A stretch of DNA of 57,513 nt from Nostoc sp. LEGE 12450. GTDB taxonomy: Bacteria; Cyanobacteriota; Cyanobacteriia; Cyanobacteriales; Nostocaceae. Shown piece by piece: positions 17,626 through 27,648 of the stretch. The stretch spans positions 1 to 57,513 of the forward strand of contig NZ_JADEXU010000038.1 of assembly GCF_015206895.1 (NCBI RefSeq), written 5' to 3'. Positions within the stretch are counted from its first letter, which is position 1. Each line of letters opens with the position of its first letter. A program made the translations under genes and the position numbers. The notes beneath the pieces are model-generated. The model made no database searches, was not told the DNA's origin, and saw nothing but the letters and a program-made list of their open reading frames with translations.

Positions 17626-18942
17626 ATGACACTTGATAATAACCAAGGACTCACCTATAAAAATTCCCAATCACCGGGACAGCCTGGGTTTTCTCTGGCA
17701 GTTAACTCGACCAATCCCTTTAATAACTCTGGGATGAACTTCGGACAAAATCACGATAATAAGAAGATTTTTACGGAAAATAGCCGCATTGGGGAGATTG
17801 TTCCTGGTCGGGTTGCCAACATCAAAGTGATTGGTGTCGGTGGCGGCGGTGGCAATGCCGTTAACCGCATGATCGAATCTGATGTCTCTGGTGTAGAGTT
17901 TTGGTCAATTAATACTGATGCCCAAGCTTTAACTCTGGCAGGGGCTCCCAGTAGATTGCAAATTGGACAAAAGCTAACGCGGGGCTTAGGAGCAGGTGGT
18001 AATCCTGCGATTGGTCAAAAGGCAGCTGAGGAATCACGAGACGAAATTGCTACAGCTTTAGAGGGTGCAGACCTAGTATTTATCACAGCTGGTATGGGCG
18101 GTGGCACTGGAACAGGTGCAGCCCCAATCGTGGCAGAAGTAGCCAAAGAAATGGGCGCTCTCACTGTTGGGGTAGTCACACGTCCATTCGTTTTTGAAGG
18201 TCGCCGCCGTACCAGTCAGGCAGAACAAGGGATTGAAGGACTAAAAAGTAGGGTAGATACACTGATTATTATTCCTAACAACAAACTACTGGAAGTGATC
18301 CCCGAACAAACACCTGTGCAAGAAGCTTTTCGCTATGCAGATGACGTGTTGCGTCAAGGGGTGCAAGGTATTTCTGATATCATCACAATTCCCGGTTTGG
18401 TAAATGTTGACTTTGCTGATGTCCGGGCTGTGATGGCAGATGCAGGATCGGCATTGATGGGAATTGGCGTTAGTTCTGGAAAATCTAGAGCCAGAGAAGC
18501 TGCGATCGCAGCTATTTCTTCACCATTACTAGAATGTTCTATTGAAGGTGCTAGAGGAGTTGTCTTTAATATTACAGGTGGTACTGATCTTACTTTACAT
18601 GAAGTGAATGCAGCCGCAGAAGCAATCTACGAAGTAGTTGATCCTAACGCCAATATTATTTTTGGGGCTGTAATTGATGACAGACTCCAAGGTGAGGTCA
18701 GAATTACTGTAATTGCCACCGGATTTACAGGTGAAGTGCAAGCTGCGGTACAACAAAGCGTAGCTAGTGTTCGAGTAGCACCTAATACCTCGAAGCGACC
18801 AACAACACAACAACCCGCAGTTAATCCCCCAACCTCAACTCCAAGTTCAACTCCAACTCCAACTTCAACTCCAGAACCAAAAGAAAAACCTGGATTGGAT
18901 ATACCTGACTTCTTGAGAAACCGACAAAGACCACGGAATTAA
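17626..18942 (+). CDS. ftsZ: Cell division GTPase FtsZ
   Basis: 438 aa. Residues 1-64 form a variable N-terminal extension typical of filamentous cyanobacteria. The GTPase domain begins with GGGGGNAV (72-79), and the tubulin signature is [12 protein letters not shown] (155-166). The T7 loop NVDFADV (260-266) supplies the catalytic residues of the next subunit. A polymerisation C-terminal domain follows, then a linker of Pro/Thr/Ser repeats (about 390-418). The terminal peptide [11 protein letters not shown] binds partners such as SepF/ZipN in cyanobacteria. FtsZ forms the Z-ring at midcell. ATG at 17626 is the only reasonable start. Confidence 0.98.
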   Translation: MTLDNNQGLTYKNSQSPGQPGFSLAVNSTNPFNNSGMNFGQNHDNKKIFTENSRIGEIVPGRVANIKVIGVGGGGGNAVNRMIESDVSGVEFWSINTDAQALTLAGAPSRLQIGQKLTRGLGAGGNPAIGQKAAEESRDEIATALEGADLVFITAGMGGGTGTGAAPIVAEVAKEMGALTVGVVTRPFVFEGRRRTSQAEQGIEGLKSRVDTLIIIPNNKLLEVIPEQTPVQEAFRYADDVLRQGVQGISDIITIPGLVNVDFADVRAVMADAGSALMGIGVSSGKSRAREAAIAAISSPLLECSIEGARGVVFNITGGTDLTLHEVNAAAEAIYEVVDPNANIIFGAVIDDRLQGEVRITVIATGFTGEVQAAVQQSVASVRVAPNTSKRPTTQQPAVNPPTSTPSSTPTPTSTPEPKEKPGLDIPDFLRNRQRPRN

Positions 18943-19376
18943 AAGATTTTGGATTTGAGATTTTAGATTAAATTAGCAGTCTCAGGTTAGGCTGAGTGCT
19001 GTATAAAATCTGTTAGTTTCAGGGTTATTACCAAAAGCAGGGATAAGCAATCTGTTGCCATCCCTAATTTTGCTAATTGGTAAATAAACTTATCAATCCT
19101 ACTTAATAAAATGAAATTGGCTAGGAGTCTGCTGGCTCAAATTTCTAGGTGTGCTTTTCTTTTGGAATAAAAACCGGAAGACCTGCCTGATTACAAGTGC
19201 GCTTAAACCAAAGTCAACAATAATTTACATTTATTAATAAATGCAGAAGGCAGGAAGAAAACTGCCCATACTCTATAACTGACACAAGCAGAGAGAGCAA
19301 CGGTTTAAAACCCCGACTGAACTAGAGTTCAATGGTTTCAACCGAATTGAAAAGCTTCTCCTGCCTCCTGCCTCCT
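18943..19376. other. ftsZ-gshB convergent spacer with repeats
   Basis: A hairpin at 19039-19065 (AGGGAT/ATCCCT with inner GCAA/TTGC), followed by TAATTTTG, may terminate ftsZ. 19243-19378 is a degenerate palindromic element ending in CTCCTGC heptamers, related to elements near 31.5 and 53.8 kb. No gene is supported. Confidence 0.5.
19039..19065 (+). terminator. Possible ftsZ terminator
   Basis: Stem AGGGAT-aa-GCAA / TTGC-c-ATCCCT with a TCTG loop, followed by TAATTTTG. It lies about 95 nt past the ftsZ stop. The T-run is short, so confidence is moderate. Confidence 0.4.
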
Positions 19377-20342
19377 TCAATTTAATGACTGTTCAATCCA
19401 TTGAATAACCTGATAACCAAGGTGAGTACCATCTAGACGATCAATTTCACGAATTCCCGTAGGACTAGTGACGTTAACTTCAGTTAAGTAGCCACCAATA
19501 ACATCTATACCCACAAAAATTAAACCGTCTTGGCGTAAGCGTTCGGCTACTTGGGTACAAATTTCATGTTCTCTTGGGGTAATTTCAGTTTGAGCGACTG
19601 TACCACCAGTGGCCATATTATTGCGAAAATCAGTTCCGCTAGAGAGGCGATTGAGCGCACCAATCGGTTCGCCATTGAGCAGGATAATGCGTTTATCTCC
19701 TTCTTTTGCCTCCGGTAGATAGGTTTGTACCATTACTGGCACTCGGCCTTGGAGGGTACTGAGTTCGACAATGGAGTTAAAATTGCGATCGCTTGATTGC
19801 AAAAATAAAATTCCTTCCCCGGCTTTGTTTCCTAGTGGTTTGAGAACAGCTGCCCCCTTTGCTTCGACAAATTGCCGAATAAACTGCTTATCAGCACTGA
19901 CAATCGTTTCTGGAATAGCTTTGGTAAATTGGAGGGCATACATTTTTTCATTTGCCCCTCGAATGCCGCTAGGACTGTTAATCAGCAGAGTTTTATTTTG
20001 ATCAACATAATCCAAAATGTAGGTGGCATAGAGGTAAGAATCATTGACAGGTGGATCTGTCCGTATAAATACGGCATCCATTGTCTCTAAAGAAGTTAAG
20101 GAAGAATCACTTAACTTATACCAAGGATTTGCCGCTATCCAGCGTCTCTCCACCAACTGCACTGGTACAAGTTCGACTCGCTGTAGGACAGCCCAAGCTT
20201 TGCCCTCCACTACACTCAGCAGATTTCCTTGAGTTATCCAAACTTCGTGTCCCAGGATTTGCGCTGCTTCGATCAGGGCAATGCTGGTATCATGACACGG
20301 GTCAAGCAGATGGATCGGATCAATGATAAAAGCCAGTTTCAC
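19377..20342 (-). CDS. gshB: Glutathione synthetase
   Basis: 321 aa, ATG at 20340-20342. It starts MKLAFIIDPIHLLDP, the prokaryotic GshB N-terminus. The ATP-grasp fold shows VFIRTDPPVNDSYLYATY, LINSPSGIRGANEKMYALQF, AAVLKPLGNKAGEGILFL and MVQTYLPEAKEGDKRIILL. The metal/glycine end is VGIDVIGGYLTEVNVTSP. The enzyme joins gamma-glutamylcysteine and glycine using ATP in the cytosol. A glutaredoxin gene lies 212 bp upstream on the same strand, so the unit couples glutathione synthesis with a glutathione-dependent reductant. I recall this pairing from other cyanobacteria. Confidence 0.97.
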   Translation of the reverse strand: MKLAFIIDPIHLLDPCHDTSIALIEAAQILGHEVWITQGNLLSVVEGKAWAVLQRVELVPVQLVERRWIAANPWYKLSDSSLTSLETMDAVFIRTDPPVNDSYLYATYILDYVDQNKTLLINSPSGIRGANEKMYALQFTKAIPETIVSADKQFIRQFVEAKGAAVLKPLGNKAGEGILFLQSSDRNFNSIVELSTLQGRVPVMVQTYLPEAKEGDKRIILLNGEPIGALNRLSSGTDFRNNMATGGTVAQTEITPREHEICTQVAERLRQDGLIFVGIDVIGGYLTEVNVTSPTGIREIDRLDGTHLGYQVIQWIEQSLN

Positions 20343-20554
20343 CCTTTATACCTCAATCACCAAGAAATTAAATGGTTGTTCAATTATTATCTCTTGATGA
20401 TCTTACTAATTGATGTACATCTGTACTGCTAAGTAGGAACTGGAGGGTAAAGTCTTGTGGACAGATACTTTTACGAGAAAAATTTCGTAAACAGAGTTGT
20501 AGCGACTGCCGTGTAATTTGCAGTGGCTTGTCGCTAGTGCAATATCTTCTAGAC

Positions 20555-20818
20555 TTACACGGAAGTTAGTAGCTCATCTAGCTTGCCTTGACTGTCTAAA
20601 GCGTGGATGTCATCACAACCACCAATATGGTCATCATTGATGAAAATTTGCGGTAAAGAGCGCCTTCCATTTGCTCTTTGAGCCATTTTATTTCTGGCTG
20701 CCTCATCTCCGTCAATGCTGTATTCTGTAAATTCAACACCCTTACTCTTCAGCAAACTTTTGGCACGGATACAAAACGGGCAAGTCCTCCAAGTGTAAAT
20801 TTCTACTTTTGCAGCCAT
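20555..20818 (-). CDS. grxC: Glutaredoxin 3-type thiol oxidoreductase
   Basis: 87 aa, a typical Grx3 length. It begins MAAKVEIYTWRTCPFC with the dithiol active site C13-P-F-C16. The glutathione-binding elements are SLPQIFIND with the cis-Pro and HIGGCDDIHAL. The protein reduces disulfides and glutathione mixed disulfides in the cytosol using glutathione. It is upstream of gshB on the same strand and is probably co-regulated, though the 212-bp gap leaves room for a gshB promoter. Confidence 0.95.
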   Translation of the reverse strand: MAAKVEIYTWRTCPFCIRAKSLLKSKGVEFTEYSIDGDEAARNKMAQRANGRRSLPQIFINDDHIGGCDDIHALDSQGKLDELLTSV

Positions 20819-21191
20819 AATGTCCTCAACTTGATTTAATACTTTTTAATTTTAGAACGTTGCAACTGGCTGTAGGTGTTCTATGCCGTTTTGACTTTAC
20901 TTTCAGAAGTGTCTAACTAAATTCAGTTATTGGTTTCGCTGAGTTCCTTCGATATCCGCTACACTTAGTCAGATTTTTGGGCAGAACTATGCAAAACGAA
21001 AAATCGTTGAAAAGCCTAGAAGGAATGCAAGCTTTGCAACGATTTATAATTATTAGCCTATTTACACCATGTTGTACTTAATCAATTTTTACAGAATATA
21101 GGGTATGCACACTTGATTTTCTAAAAAAACAGTATTTCCTTTTATGGAAGTATCTGGTGTTTCTCAGTTTTTAAAACTAGAAAGCTGTCAT
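20819..21191. other. Intergenic region with terminator-like hairpin
   Basis: Contains the grx promoter region and the 21001-21045 hairpin listed separately. No gene seen. Confidence 0.4.
21001..21045 (-). terminator. Probable terminator of the PEP-CTERM gene
   Basis: AAATCGTTG-a-AAAGC (21001-21015) pairs with GCTTT-g-CAACGATTT (21031-21045), a 14-bp stem with one mismatch. On the minus strand it runs into TTTTTCGTTTTG. It lies about 147 nt past the PEP-CTERM stop. Confidence 0.55.
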
Positions 21192-22007
21192 TTAGGCTAC
21201 TACTAAAGATTTTTTCCTCACCACTTTCAATGCACCTACTACAAATAAACCAAGGGCGGCTGTCGTCCCAGGTTCAGGTACTTTTTTTGGTGGAGGAGGC
21301 GGAGGACTATAATAATTCCCTTGTGCTTTTATAATGCTAGGCTCACTTAAATTGGTGCCATATTGGAAGCGAACACTGCCAATTTTGCTTATATCAAAGT
21401 TAGTGGGCAGTCCTGACAAAACGAACGTGGCCGAATTGTCAACAAAACTCCCTCCTTTGATTGCTGGATTTGCATTAGCATTGTAGCCGTCAATAATGCC
21501 GTAATTAAATTGCTGCTGTCCACCAAGACCTTGAAAAATACCCAAGCCGGCAGTACCTAAACCGTAGTCTTGGGTTATTCCACTGAGTCCTGCGGAATTG
21601 GTAGTAGATGCAAATGCCCATTCTTTGCCATTAGGAGTATTGAGAAGATTTACATTATTTGTAGTGGTAGAGGGGCTGTTTTTAGTGACCGTTGCAGCTG
21701 TTGCTGAAATTAACGATAAATTTAAGGGAGATCCAGCATAGTCCCAAAAGACTGATGTAAGAACATCAGAAGGGACTGAAACATTTTTCATGTTCGTCAG
21801 GGTGACTGTCAACTTACCTGGATTGAGTAAGTCATCAAACACGACTGATGATGCCAGAGCATTATTCGATGCTGAGTTAGTTCCTGTGACTGAGAAAGTC
21901 ATAGAGGCTGCATCTGCTTGGGACATCTGTGAAACTGTCACCGCAGCTAATGCTGACAAACAACAGACTGCATAACCCGCTATTTTCTTGGAATATAGTT
22001 GAGACAC
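21192..22007 (-). CDS. PEP-CTERM exosortase-dependent surface protein
   Basis: 271 aa with a GTG start at 22005-22007 and a good AAGGAG about nine nt upstream. Residues 1-34 are a Sec signal peptide ending near ADA-AS. A beta-rich extracellular domain follows with many Asn, Ser, Thr and Gly. Near residues 232-238 there is a polyproline run. The C-terminal sorting signal has VPEPGTTAALGLFVVGAL and a basic RKK end, the PEP motif plus membrane helix and charged tail cut by exosortase. The SVFWDYAG motif suggests one of the exosortase-dependent surface families. It is likely an exported or matrix-associated protein. No exosortase is in the window. Confidence 0.9.
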   Translation of the reverse strand: MSQLYSKKIAGYAVCCLSALAAVTVSQMSQADAASMTFSVTGTNSASNNALASSVVFDDLLNPGKLTVTLTNMKNVSVPSDVLTSVFWDYAGSPLNLSLISATAATVTKNSPSTTTNNVNLLNTPNGKEWAFASTTNSAGLSGITQDYGLGTAGLGIFQGLGGQQQFNYGIIDGYNANANPAIKGGSFVDNSATFVLSGLPTNFDISKIGSVRFQYGTNLSEPSIIKAQGNYYSPPPPPPKKVPEPGTTAALGLFVVGALKVVRKKSLVVA

Positions 22008-22978
22008 TCGGTTGAAACTCCTTTTCTTTTTATTGAGGATATTTAAGACCTCTCAAAATAACTTTTTTATGGAAGTTACCAAAGTCTAAATTTACACAAA
22101 CAAATACCAACTGTCTACGTTATTTGCCGAGGTTAGCTAAAAATTTAAATTTGGAATTATCAATATATTTTTTATGAATTGATGGAGATTTTCAGTATTT
22201 ACACTTGATATATTTTTTTAAATTATAATTTTCTATATTCACGCTGAATAATCAATATTTGGTTTCTCGATGTTATTACTTAATCAACAGATTTTCAGGA
22301 GATATTGATTATTCTATGAGGAAGATTTGTATGTTGGATAGAGCGCAGCGTTGCCCTATAGAAAACTAGCCTACACTAGGTATCTCACGCCAATCTACAC
22401 AAGTAGATGTTTTAATCTTTCACTAAGTACATGAGCTAAATTAAATATAGGACTCCTATTTGATGCTTGAAAACATACTGAGATGAAAAGCCAGCTTTAT
22501 CAAGGTTTTATTTAAAATATTGTTCAAAATGAGACTTGATTTTTGAAAAAACTCACTAGAAATCAAAAAGGCTTTTTCCCTACTTCCTACTCCCCACTCC
22601 CTGCCTATCTCGCTTGCGCTGCGCTGCGCGAACAAAAATTAGACAGGAGTCATAAAACCACTGTACTGGTGTCAGTGCGCTTGGGTTAAGCAAAGCGCAA
22701 CCCAACAAAGGCCCGGAAATGTTGGGTTTCGTTCCTCCACCCAACCTACGCAGTTTAAGTTTTTTGGCGCTAACTGAACCATATTGGTACTAGTGTGGTA
22801 ATGCTAAAAAGGTGTATTAAAAATATCTGGAAAATTAAAGTTTAAAAGCATAATGCAACTTTTCTACTCTTCCTTATAAAAATGCAATAAATAAAGGAAG
22901 GCTATTAATTGCCTTCCCCAAAGTTAAATATTCACGACACTAATATAAAGTGCTAACACTGAATTAGTTACTCAACAT
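22008..22978. other. Repeat-rich intergenic region
   Basis: About 970 bp without a credible gene. 22570-22605 has STRR-type TCCCTAC/TCCCCAC heptamers. 22608-22630 carries GCGCTGCGCTGCGCG. 22680-22750 contains a dispersed AACCCAACA/TGTTGGGTT palindrome typical of Nostoc intergenic repeats. The hflX terminator lies at 22896-22917. Confidence 0.5.
22896..22917 (-). terminator. hflX terminator
   Basis: GGAAGGC (22896-22902) pairs with GCCTTCC (22911-22917) around an 8-nt loop. On the minus strand it is followed by TTTATTTATTG, about 60 nt past the hflX stop. Confidence 0.6.
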
Positions 22979-24724
22979 TTACCTACTGTCAACTGCATAT
23001 TCAATTAGTTGAGCAAGGCGGTGACGTAGGGTTTCTAATCCCAAGCGCTGACTCGCTGAAATAAATACCGCCAGGGGAAATTCTTCTCTAGCTAAAGCTA
23101 GTGTCTCACTATTGGCTTGATCGATCTTGTTAAAAATAACTAGCGCCGGGCCAGGAGTTATTGGCATTTGCGCTAAGATTTCTCTGACTGAGCGAATATG
23201 ACGCAACCAAGCTGGGTGAGACAAATCCACCAAATGTAGTAGGGCATCAGCTTCTGTGACTTCCTCCAAGGTGGCGCGGAAGGCATCCATTAATGATGCA
23301 GGCAGTTCGTGTATGAACCCCACCGTATCTGTAATCAGAATTTCCTGATGTTCATTGGTTTCGCCATAAGGAATTACCAGGCGGCGGGTGGTAGGATCGA
23401 GAGTGGCAAATAGTTGGTCGGCTGTATAAACTTCTGCATTTGTGAGAGCGTTCAACAGGGTAGACTTACCAGCGTTAGTATATCCAACCAAAGCTACTGA
23501 GGGAATTTCTCGATGCTGCCTTCGTTGCCGTAACCGCGAACGATGGGCTTGCAACTGAGTTACTTCTTTTTGGAGTCGGGAAATGCGCTGCCCAATGGCA
23601 CGGCGTTCAGTTTCCAGTTTGGTTTCACCAGGACCACGAGTCCCAATACCACCACCCAATCTGGACATGGTGCGACCTCTACCAGCCAGTCGCGGTTGCA
23701 TGTATTCTAACTGTGCTAGTTCTACTTGCAACTTACCGGCACGGGACTGAGCGCGTTGAGCAAAGATATCCAAAATTACTTCGGTGCGGTCAACTACCCG
23801 GATACCAATTTGCAATTCTAAGTTGCGGACTTGGGAGGGTGAGAGGTCGCGGTCAAAGACGACAAGATTAACTCCTAGTGTTTGGGCAGTTAGGGCAATT
23901 TCTTGCACTTTACCTTCGCCAACTACTGTTTGGGGATGAACGCGCGATCGCTTTTGTTGTATTGTCTGTAATACATCTCCCCCAGCAGTATCAACTAAAC
24001 GCGCCAATTCTGCTAGAGTATCTTGGAATTGTAGGGGAGTTGTCTCACTGGTCATCAGCCCCACAATTAGCACGCGATCGTGGTCAGCATGTACTTCCTG
24101 GGCGATAAATTCGCGCTGGAATTCTGCTTCCAGATTTTCCACCAAGTCTACTAAATCCTGATCTCCCAGATCATCCAAATCCATAGGTGGCGATATATTC
24201 CAACTTGGGGTTTGAATTTTGCTCTCTTCTACTTTGAAAGCAGCAGGACTAGTAATCAGGGTACGAGACTCTTGGGGTATTAGATGAGCTAGATAAGCTT
24301 CTTTGACATATCCAGTAGCACCGCCCCCCCGCCGTGTAAATCCCGTTCCGGTAATGTTTAGGACAACTAGGGCATCTAAGCGTTGCAGGGCCATAGCCGT
24401 GAGTGCCGCTTCGTTGGGCGGTTCTGGCTTCAGATGGGTGGCAATACAACGAATACCACTGAGTCGTTCTGCACCGTAACGGGGCAATTCCATCGGTGGT
24501 ATTTGCGTTTGTCGCGGTGTACCCACCCCGACGCGAATCACTTGTCCGCGACGGTTGATGTAGGCGCACACAGGCTGATTGACTTCTGTGCTAATTGCTG
24601 CCAGACGCTGAGAAAACTCAGGCGTAGTGATGCGATCGCCTGGTATACGCTGGTGATACAGCCGCTGTAGTTGCTTCAGCTGGCTGGACTTTAAACCTTG
24701 GAGATTTCCGTAGATAGTTTCTAT
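22979..24724 (-). CDS. hflX: GTPase HflX, ribosome-associated
   Basis: The frame from GTG 24571 encodes 530 aa starting VCAYINRRGQ, but coding clearly extends 51 codons further upstream with no stop (IETIYGNLQGLKSSQ, then FSQRLAAIS). No ATG, GTG or TTG opens that extension, and a TAA lies three codons above, so the likely initiator is AUA at 24722-24724, giving 581 aa. HflX features are VVGEGKVQEI, the GGGIGTRGPGETKLE glycine-rich hinge, G1 GYTNAGKST, G3 DTVGF and G4 NKID. HflX binds 50S subunits and splits or rescues stalled ribosomes. It is apparently monocistronic with a terminator downstream. Confidence 0.93.
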   Translation of the reverse strand: METIYGNLQGLKSSQLKQLQRLYHQRIPGDRITTPEFSQRLAAISTEVNQPVCAYINRRGQVIRVGVGTPRQTQIPPMELPRYGAERLSGIRCIATHLKPEPPNEAALTAMALQRLDALVVLNITGTGFTRRGGGATGYVKEAYLAHLIPQESRTLITSPAAFKVEESKIQTPSWNISPPMDLDDLGDQDLVDLVENLEAEFQREFIAQEVHADHDRVLIVGLMTSETTPLQFQDTLAELARLVDTAGGDVLQTIQQKRSRVHPQTVVGEGKVQEIALTAQTLGVNLVVFDRDLSPSQVRNLELQIGIRVVDRTEVILDIFAQRAQSRAGKLQVELAQLEYMQPRLAGRGRTMSRLGGGIGTRGPGETKLETERRAIGQRISRLQKEVTQLQAHRSRLRQRRQHREIPSVALVGYTNAGKSTLLNALTNAEVYTADQLFATLDPTTRRLVIPYGETNEHQEILITDTVGFIHELPASLMDAFRATLEEVTEADALLHLVDLSHPAWLRHIRSVREILAQMPITPGPALVIFNKIDQANSETLALAREEFPLAVFISASQRLGLETLRHRLAQLIEYAVDSR

Positions 24725-24879
24725 AGGCGTTTATGACCAGTAAATGGCCCCCCAATCCTTCTTATGTCTATTTTACAACAGGGTTTAGGCTGTTATCTAT
24801 ATCTTCTGAGGGATGCATTGGGAATTTGTCGCCTATAGTCTTGATTTGAACCTATTTTGGTGGTATAGGTCTAGCAATG

Positions 24880-25851
24880 TTAAACCAATGACATAGCATT
24901 TCGCGATCGCTTCACTGCTGTTTGTAATTCTGCCGATAGCCAGCTATCAAATTGCGGATAAACTGGCGATCGCGGCACTAATTCCCACCCAGCAGGTTGT
25001 AAAATATTTCTCAAAGCCTCTTCCTGAATATGGGGATAATCGGGATTCACTTCATCTTTTGGCCCAATTCCGCCTAAATCTCGCGCACCAGCTTCGATAC
25101 AAGCGAGTAACCAGGAGTTATCCTTAACTAAATTCGGTGGAATTTGAATAGTAATATCTGGCGATAAAATCTTACGTGCTTTAGCAATTACTTCTGGTAA
25201 TTGATGAGGATTAAAAGGAGGTGCATCAAAAGTTTGCTGATTACCTGGACTATGAGGTTGCAGGATAACTTCTTGAATGTGATGGTAACGTTGGTGCAAG
25301 TTAGATATAGCTTCTAAAGTTTCCCACCAATCATCAGAGGTTTCTCCAATTCCTAAGAGTAAGCCAGTTGTAAAGGGAATTTGCAACTCTCCCGCCCATT
25401 GCAATTGTTGTAAACGAACTTCTGGTAATTTACTCGGTGCGTGTCGATGTACACTATTTAATAATGTTGGCGTTAACTGTTCTAACATCAGCCCCATCGA
25501 AACATTAACACGCTTGAATTTTTGCATTTCCTCAAAACTCAATGGCCCGACATTGGTGTGTGGTAAAAACTCCATTGAAAGTGCTAATTTGCACAAATCA
25601 TAAATTCGCTCGAACCACGCCTCACGCCTTAACGAATGTGGATGGACTTCACCACTGAGTATGAGAATTTCGCAGACTTTTTCGCTTTGAAGTGATTTTA
25701 AACTATTTTCTGCATCTGAAAGATTCATCCAGGGACTTTTGCCAGGTTCACTACGAAAGTTGCAGTAACTACACCGATTAAAGCATTCGTAAGTCGGAAC
25801 GATTGTATAAGCAGGGCTATAGGTGACAAGACGAGAATTATTAATTGGCAT
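24880..25851 (-). CDS. cofG: FO synthase subunit CofG (7,8-didemethyl-8-hydroxy-5-deazariboflavin synthase), radical SAM
   Basis: From ATG 25849-25851 the product is 323 aa (MPINNSRLVTYSPAY); a longer start adds 11 residues and is less likely. The radical SAM cluster motif is CFNRCSYC (Cys 23, 27, 30). Further marks are GLLLGIGET, VILQPH and ARDLGGIGPKDEVNPD, typical of CofG. With CofH it makes the deazaflavin FO from tyrosine and a flavin precursor. In cyanobacteria FO serves as the antenna of 8-HDF-type DNA photolyases, not only as an F420 precursor. cofH is not in this window. hflX lies downstream on the same strand. Confidence 0.95.
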   Translation of the reverse strand: MPINNSRLVTYSPAYTIVPTYECFNRCSYCNFRSEPGKSPWMNLSDAENSLKSLQSEKVCEILILSGEVHPHSLRREAWFERIYDLCKLALSMEFLPHTNVGPLSFEEMQKFKRVNVSMGLMLEQLTPTLLNSVHRHAPSKLPEVRLQQLQWAGELQIPFTTGLLLGIGETSDDWWETLEAISNLHQRYHHIQEVILQPHSPGNQQTFDAPPFNPHQLPEVIAKARKILSPDITIQIPPNLVKDNSWLLACIEAGARDLGGIGPKDEVNPDYPHIQEEALRNILQPAGWELVPRSPVYPQFDSWLSAELQTAVKRSRNAMSLV

Positions 25852-26050
25852 AATTAGGATAATCTCAAAGAATGCCTTGTTCAAGCTATGTGTAGCAATT
25901 CTATCTGAGTTGTGAGAATTACTTTTTTAATGAACCACAGAGGCGCAGAGAACACAGAGAGAAGAATCAATAGAAATTTAAAAAAATAATTTGGTAATGC
26001 TAGAGATTACCGTGTTGTTCTTGTTGCCAAGATATTTAGATAAACAACAA

Positions 26051-26812
26051 CTATTTTGTTTTATAAATTTCTGGTAACTGCCACCAAGGAACATGGGGAG
26101 ACTCATGATGTTCTTCGTGATAGCCGAAATGATAGCACGTGATAAATGACCACCAAATTGGACGGTTAATTGTTTGTGAATGATGAGGCTCAATATAACC
26201 TCCTATGGGTTCACTATGGGGTAGAAAAGTACCAAAATAAAATAATTGGAATGAACTTAAAACTGAAGGGATCACCCAAAAGTAAGTTAAATTAGCAGTA
26301 GGTATATGGAGGACGTGATTATTAAAGTGATAGATAATAGTCAAGGCAATGATTTGTCCCCAACTCCAGTAACCCTTCATAAAATGAAAATACCACGCGA
26401 AGAAATTTTTGTGTTTACCATTGTGAAAATCTGGGTCTATTTGGCTGGCTGGATGGTGGTGGTGTATCCAATGTTTTTTTAATAATTTTTTATATGGTAA
26501 AAGACCATATAAAGATAAGGTTAATGTCCCAATGAAATGATTAATTTTGGTGTTCTGGGGAAAGACTACCCCATGCATAGCATCATGAGATGTAATAAAT
26601 AATCCTGTATATAAGAATGTTTGCCAAAGTATACTAGGCAATAGCATCCAAAATGTTAACTTGGAGATGTCAAGGGAAAGTAATAAACTCAGGCTAATGA
26701 CCCATGTAGCAACAATAATCGTAGCAATGAAAATTGCCTTGAACTGAGATTTATTTTTCCCTAATGGGGTCAATTTTGTTTGATGACTGGGTGGTTGCTC
26801 TAATTGAATCAC
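26051..26812 (-). CDS. crtW: Beta-carotene ketolase CrtW (4-oxygenase)
   Basis: 253 aa, GTG start at 26810-26812 preceded by GGAG about nine nt upstream. The integral di-iron histidine boxes are complete: HDAMH (76-80), HWIHHHH (114-120) and HEEHHESPH (232-240). Four or so hydrophobic segments surround them. The enzyme adds keto groups to beta-ionone rings, giving echinenone, canthaxanthin or ketomyxol derivatives in the thylakoid or cell membrane. It stands alone on the minus strand; no other carotenoid gene is adjacent. Nostoc species often carry one or two crtW copies. Confidence 0.97.
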   Translation of the reverse strand: MIQLEQPPSHQTKLTPLGKNKSQFKAIFIATIIVATWVISLSLLLSLDISKLTFWMLLPSILWQTFLYTGLFITSHDAMHGVVFPQNTKINHFIGTLTLSLYGLLPYKKLLKKHWIHHHHPASQIDPDFHNGKHKNFFAWYFHFMKGYWSWGQIIALTIIYHFNNHVLHIPTANLTYFWVIPSVLSSFQLFYFGTFLPHSEPIGGYIEPHHSQTINRPIWWSFITCYHFGYHEEHHESPHVPWWQLPEIYKTK

Positions 26813-27648
26813 GCTTTTACTCCGCCTAGTATTCAGATGAAAATTCCTAAAATATAGTCACGATAAAAAGCACTAACTACCATCAAGAAAACTCTATTAG
26901 TGGTCAGTGTTTTGAATTGGACAGTGCGAATACTCTAATAATATGTACAAACATTAAGATACTTTAACTATTATTACACAAGCAACTGCTATTCTAAAAA
27001 CTGTTTTCGCTTGAAAGCTTGAGTGATATGAGCGACGACAGTGTTCAACCTGGTATCTGCAATAACCAGGGTCTTCTCTTTGCTCCTTTGCAATCAGTCT
27101 GTAACAAAAACAGTCAGATTAATGGGGAGTAAAGGAAATGAGTACCGATGCATACTGCACTCGGCTGTAGCTGTTCCCAAAGTAGGTAAGCTAGAAAACG
27201 GATAATACTTAGGTGGCCGTTCCAAATTTCAGGGTGAGGAGTCAGCACAAGTTCAGCAGCATTGCGGTTTTTGGTATTGATATGAGGTTTGAGTTTTATC
27301 ACTAAGATAAAGTGCAATTATTAAGTTACCTTAAGGAACTAATTACATTCTTCATATTACTTAACTTACCCATTTGACGCTATCTGTCTCTAGTTTCAAA
27401 GTAAATGCAACTCTAAAGAATGAGATTTTAAGGAGGTTGAGAAAATATTTATCTAACAAAAGACCAATAATAGCTTTGAGGAGCCTATAGTTCAGAGGTG
27501 TTTTTACCAAAACAACTGCTATTGAAAACTTGTAATCTCACTAAAAACCTATTTTGGATACAATCAAAAATCCAACGAAAGTTAGAAGGTTTCTGGAGTG
27601 TTATTATCCAGACTAATAAATAGTAAATAGGTTTTTTAAACTTAAAGT
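26813..27648. other. Intergenic region between divergent crtW and SDR genes
   Basis: About 835 bp. A short stem CCTGG/CCAGG occurs near 27050-27070. A 67-codon minus-strand frame at 27114 lacks a ribosome-binding site and coding character. The region should contain the promoters of crtW and the SDR gene. Confidence 0.4.

Noticed and set aside
24249..24569. 106-codon minus-strand frame inside hflX
   Set aside because: Out-of-frame shadow of hflX, rich in Arg/Thr/Cys without domain sense.
27114..27317. 67-codon minus-strand frame between crtW and the SDR gene
   Set aside because: No ribosome-binding site, no recognisable domain, composition of non-coding DNA.
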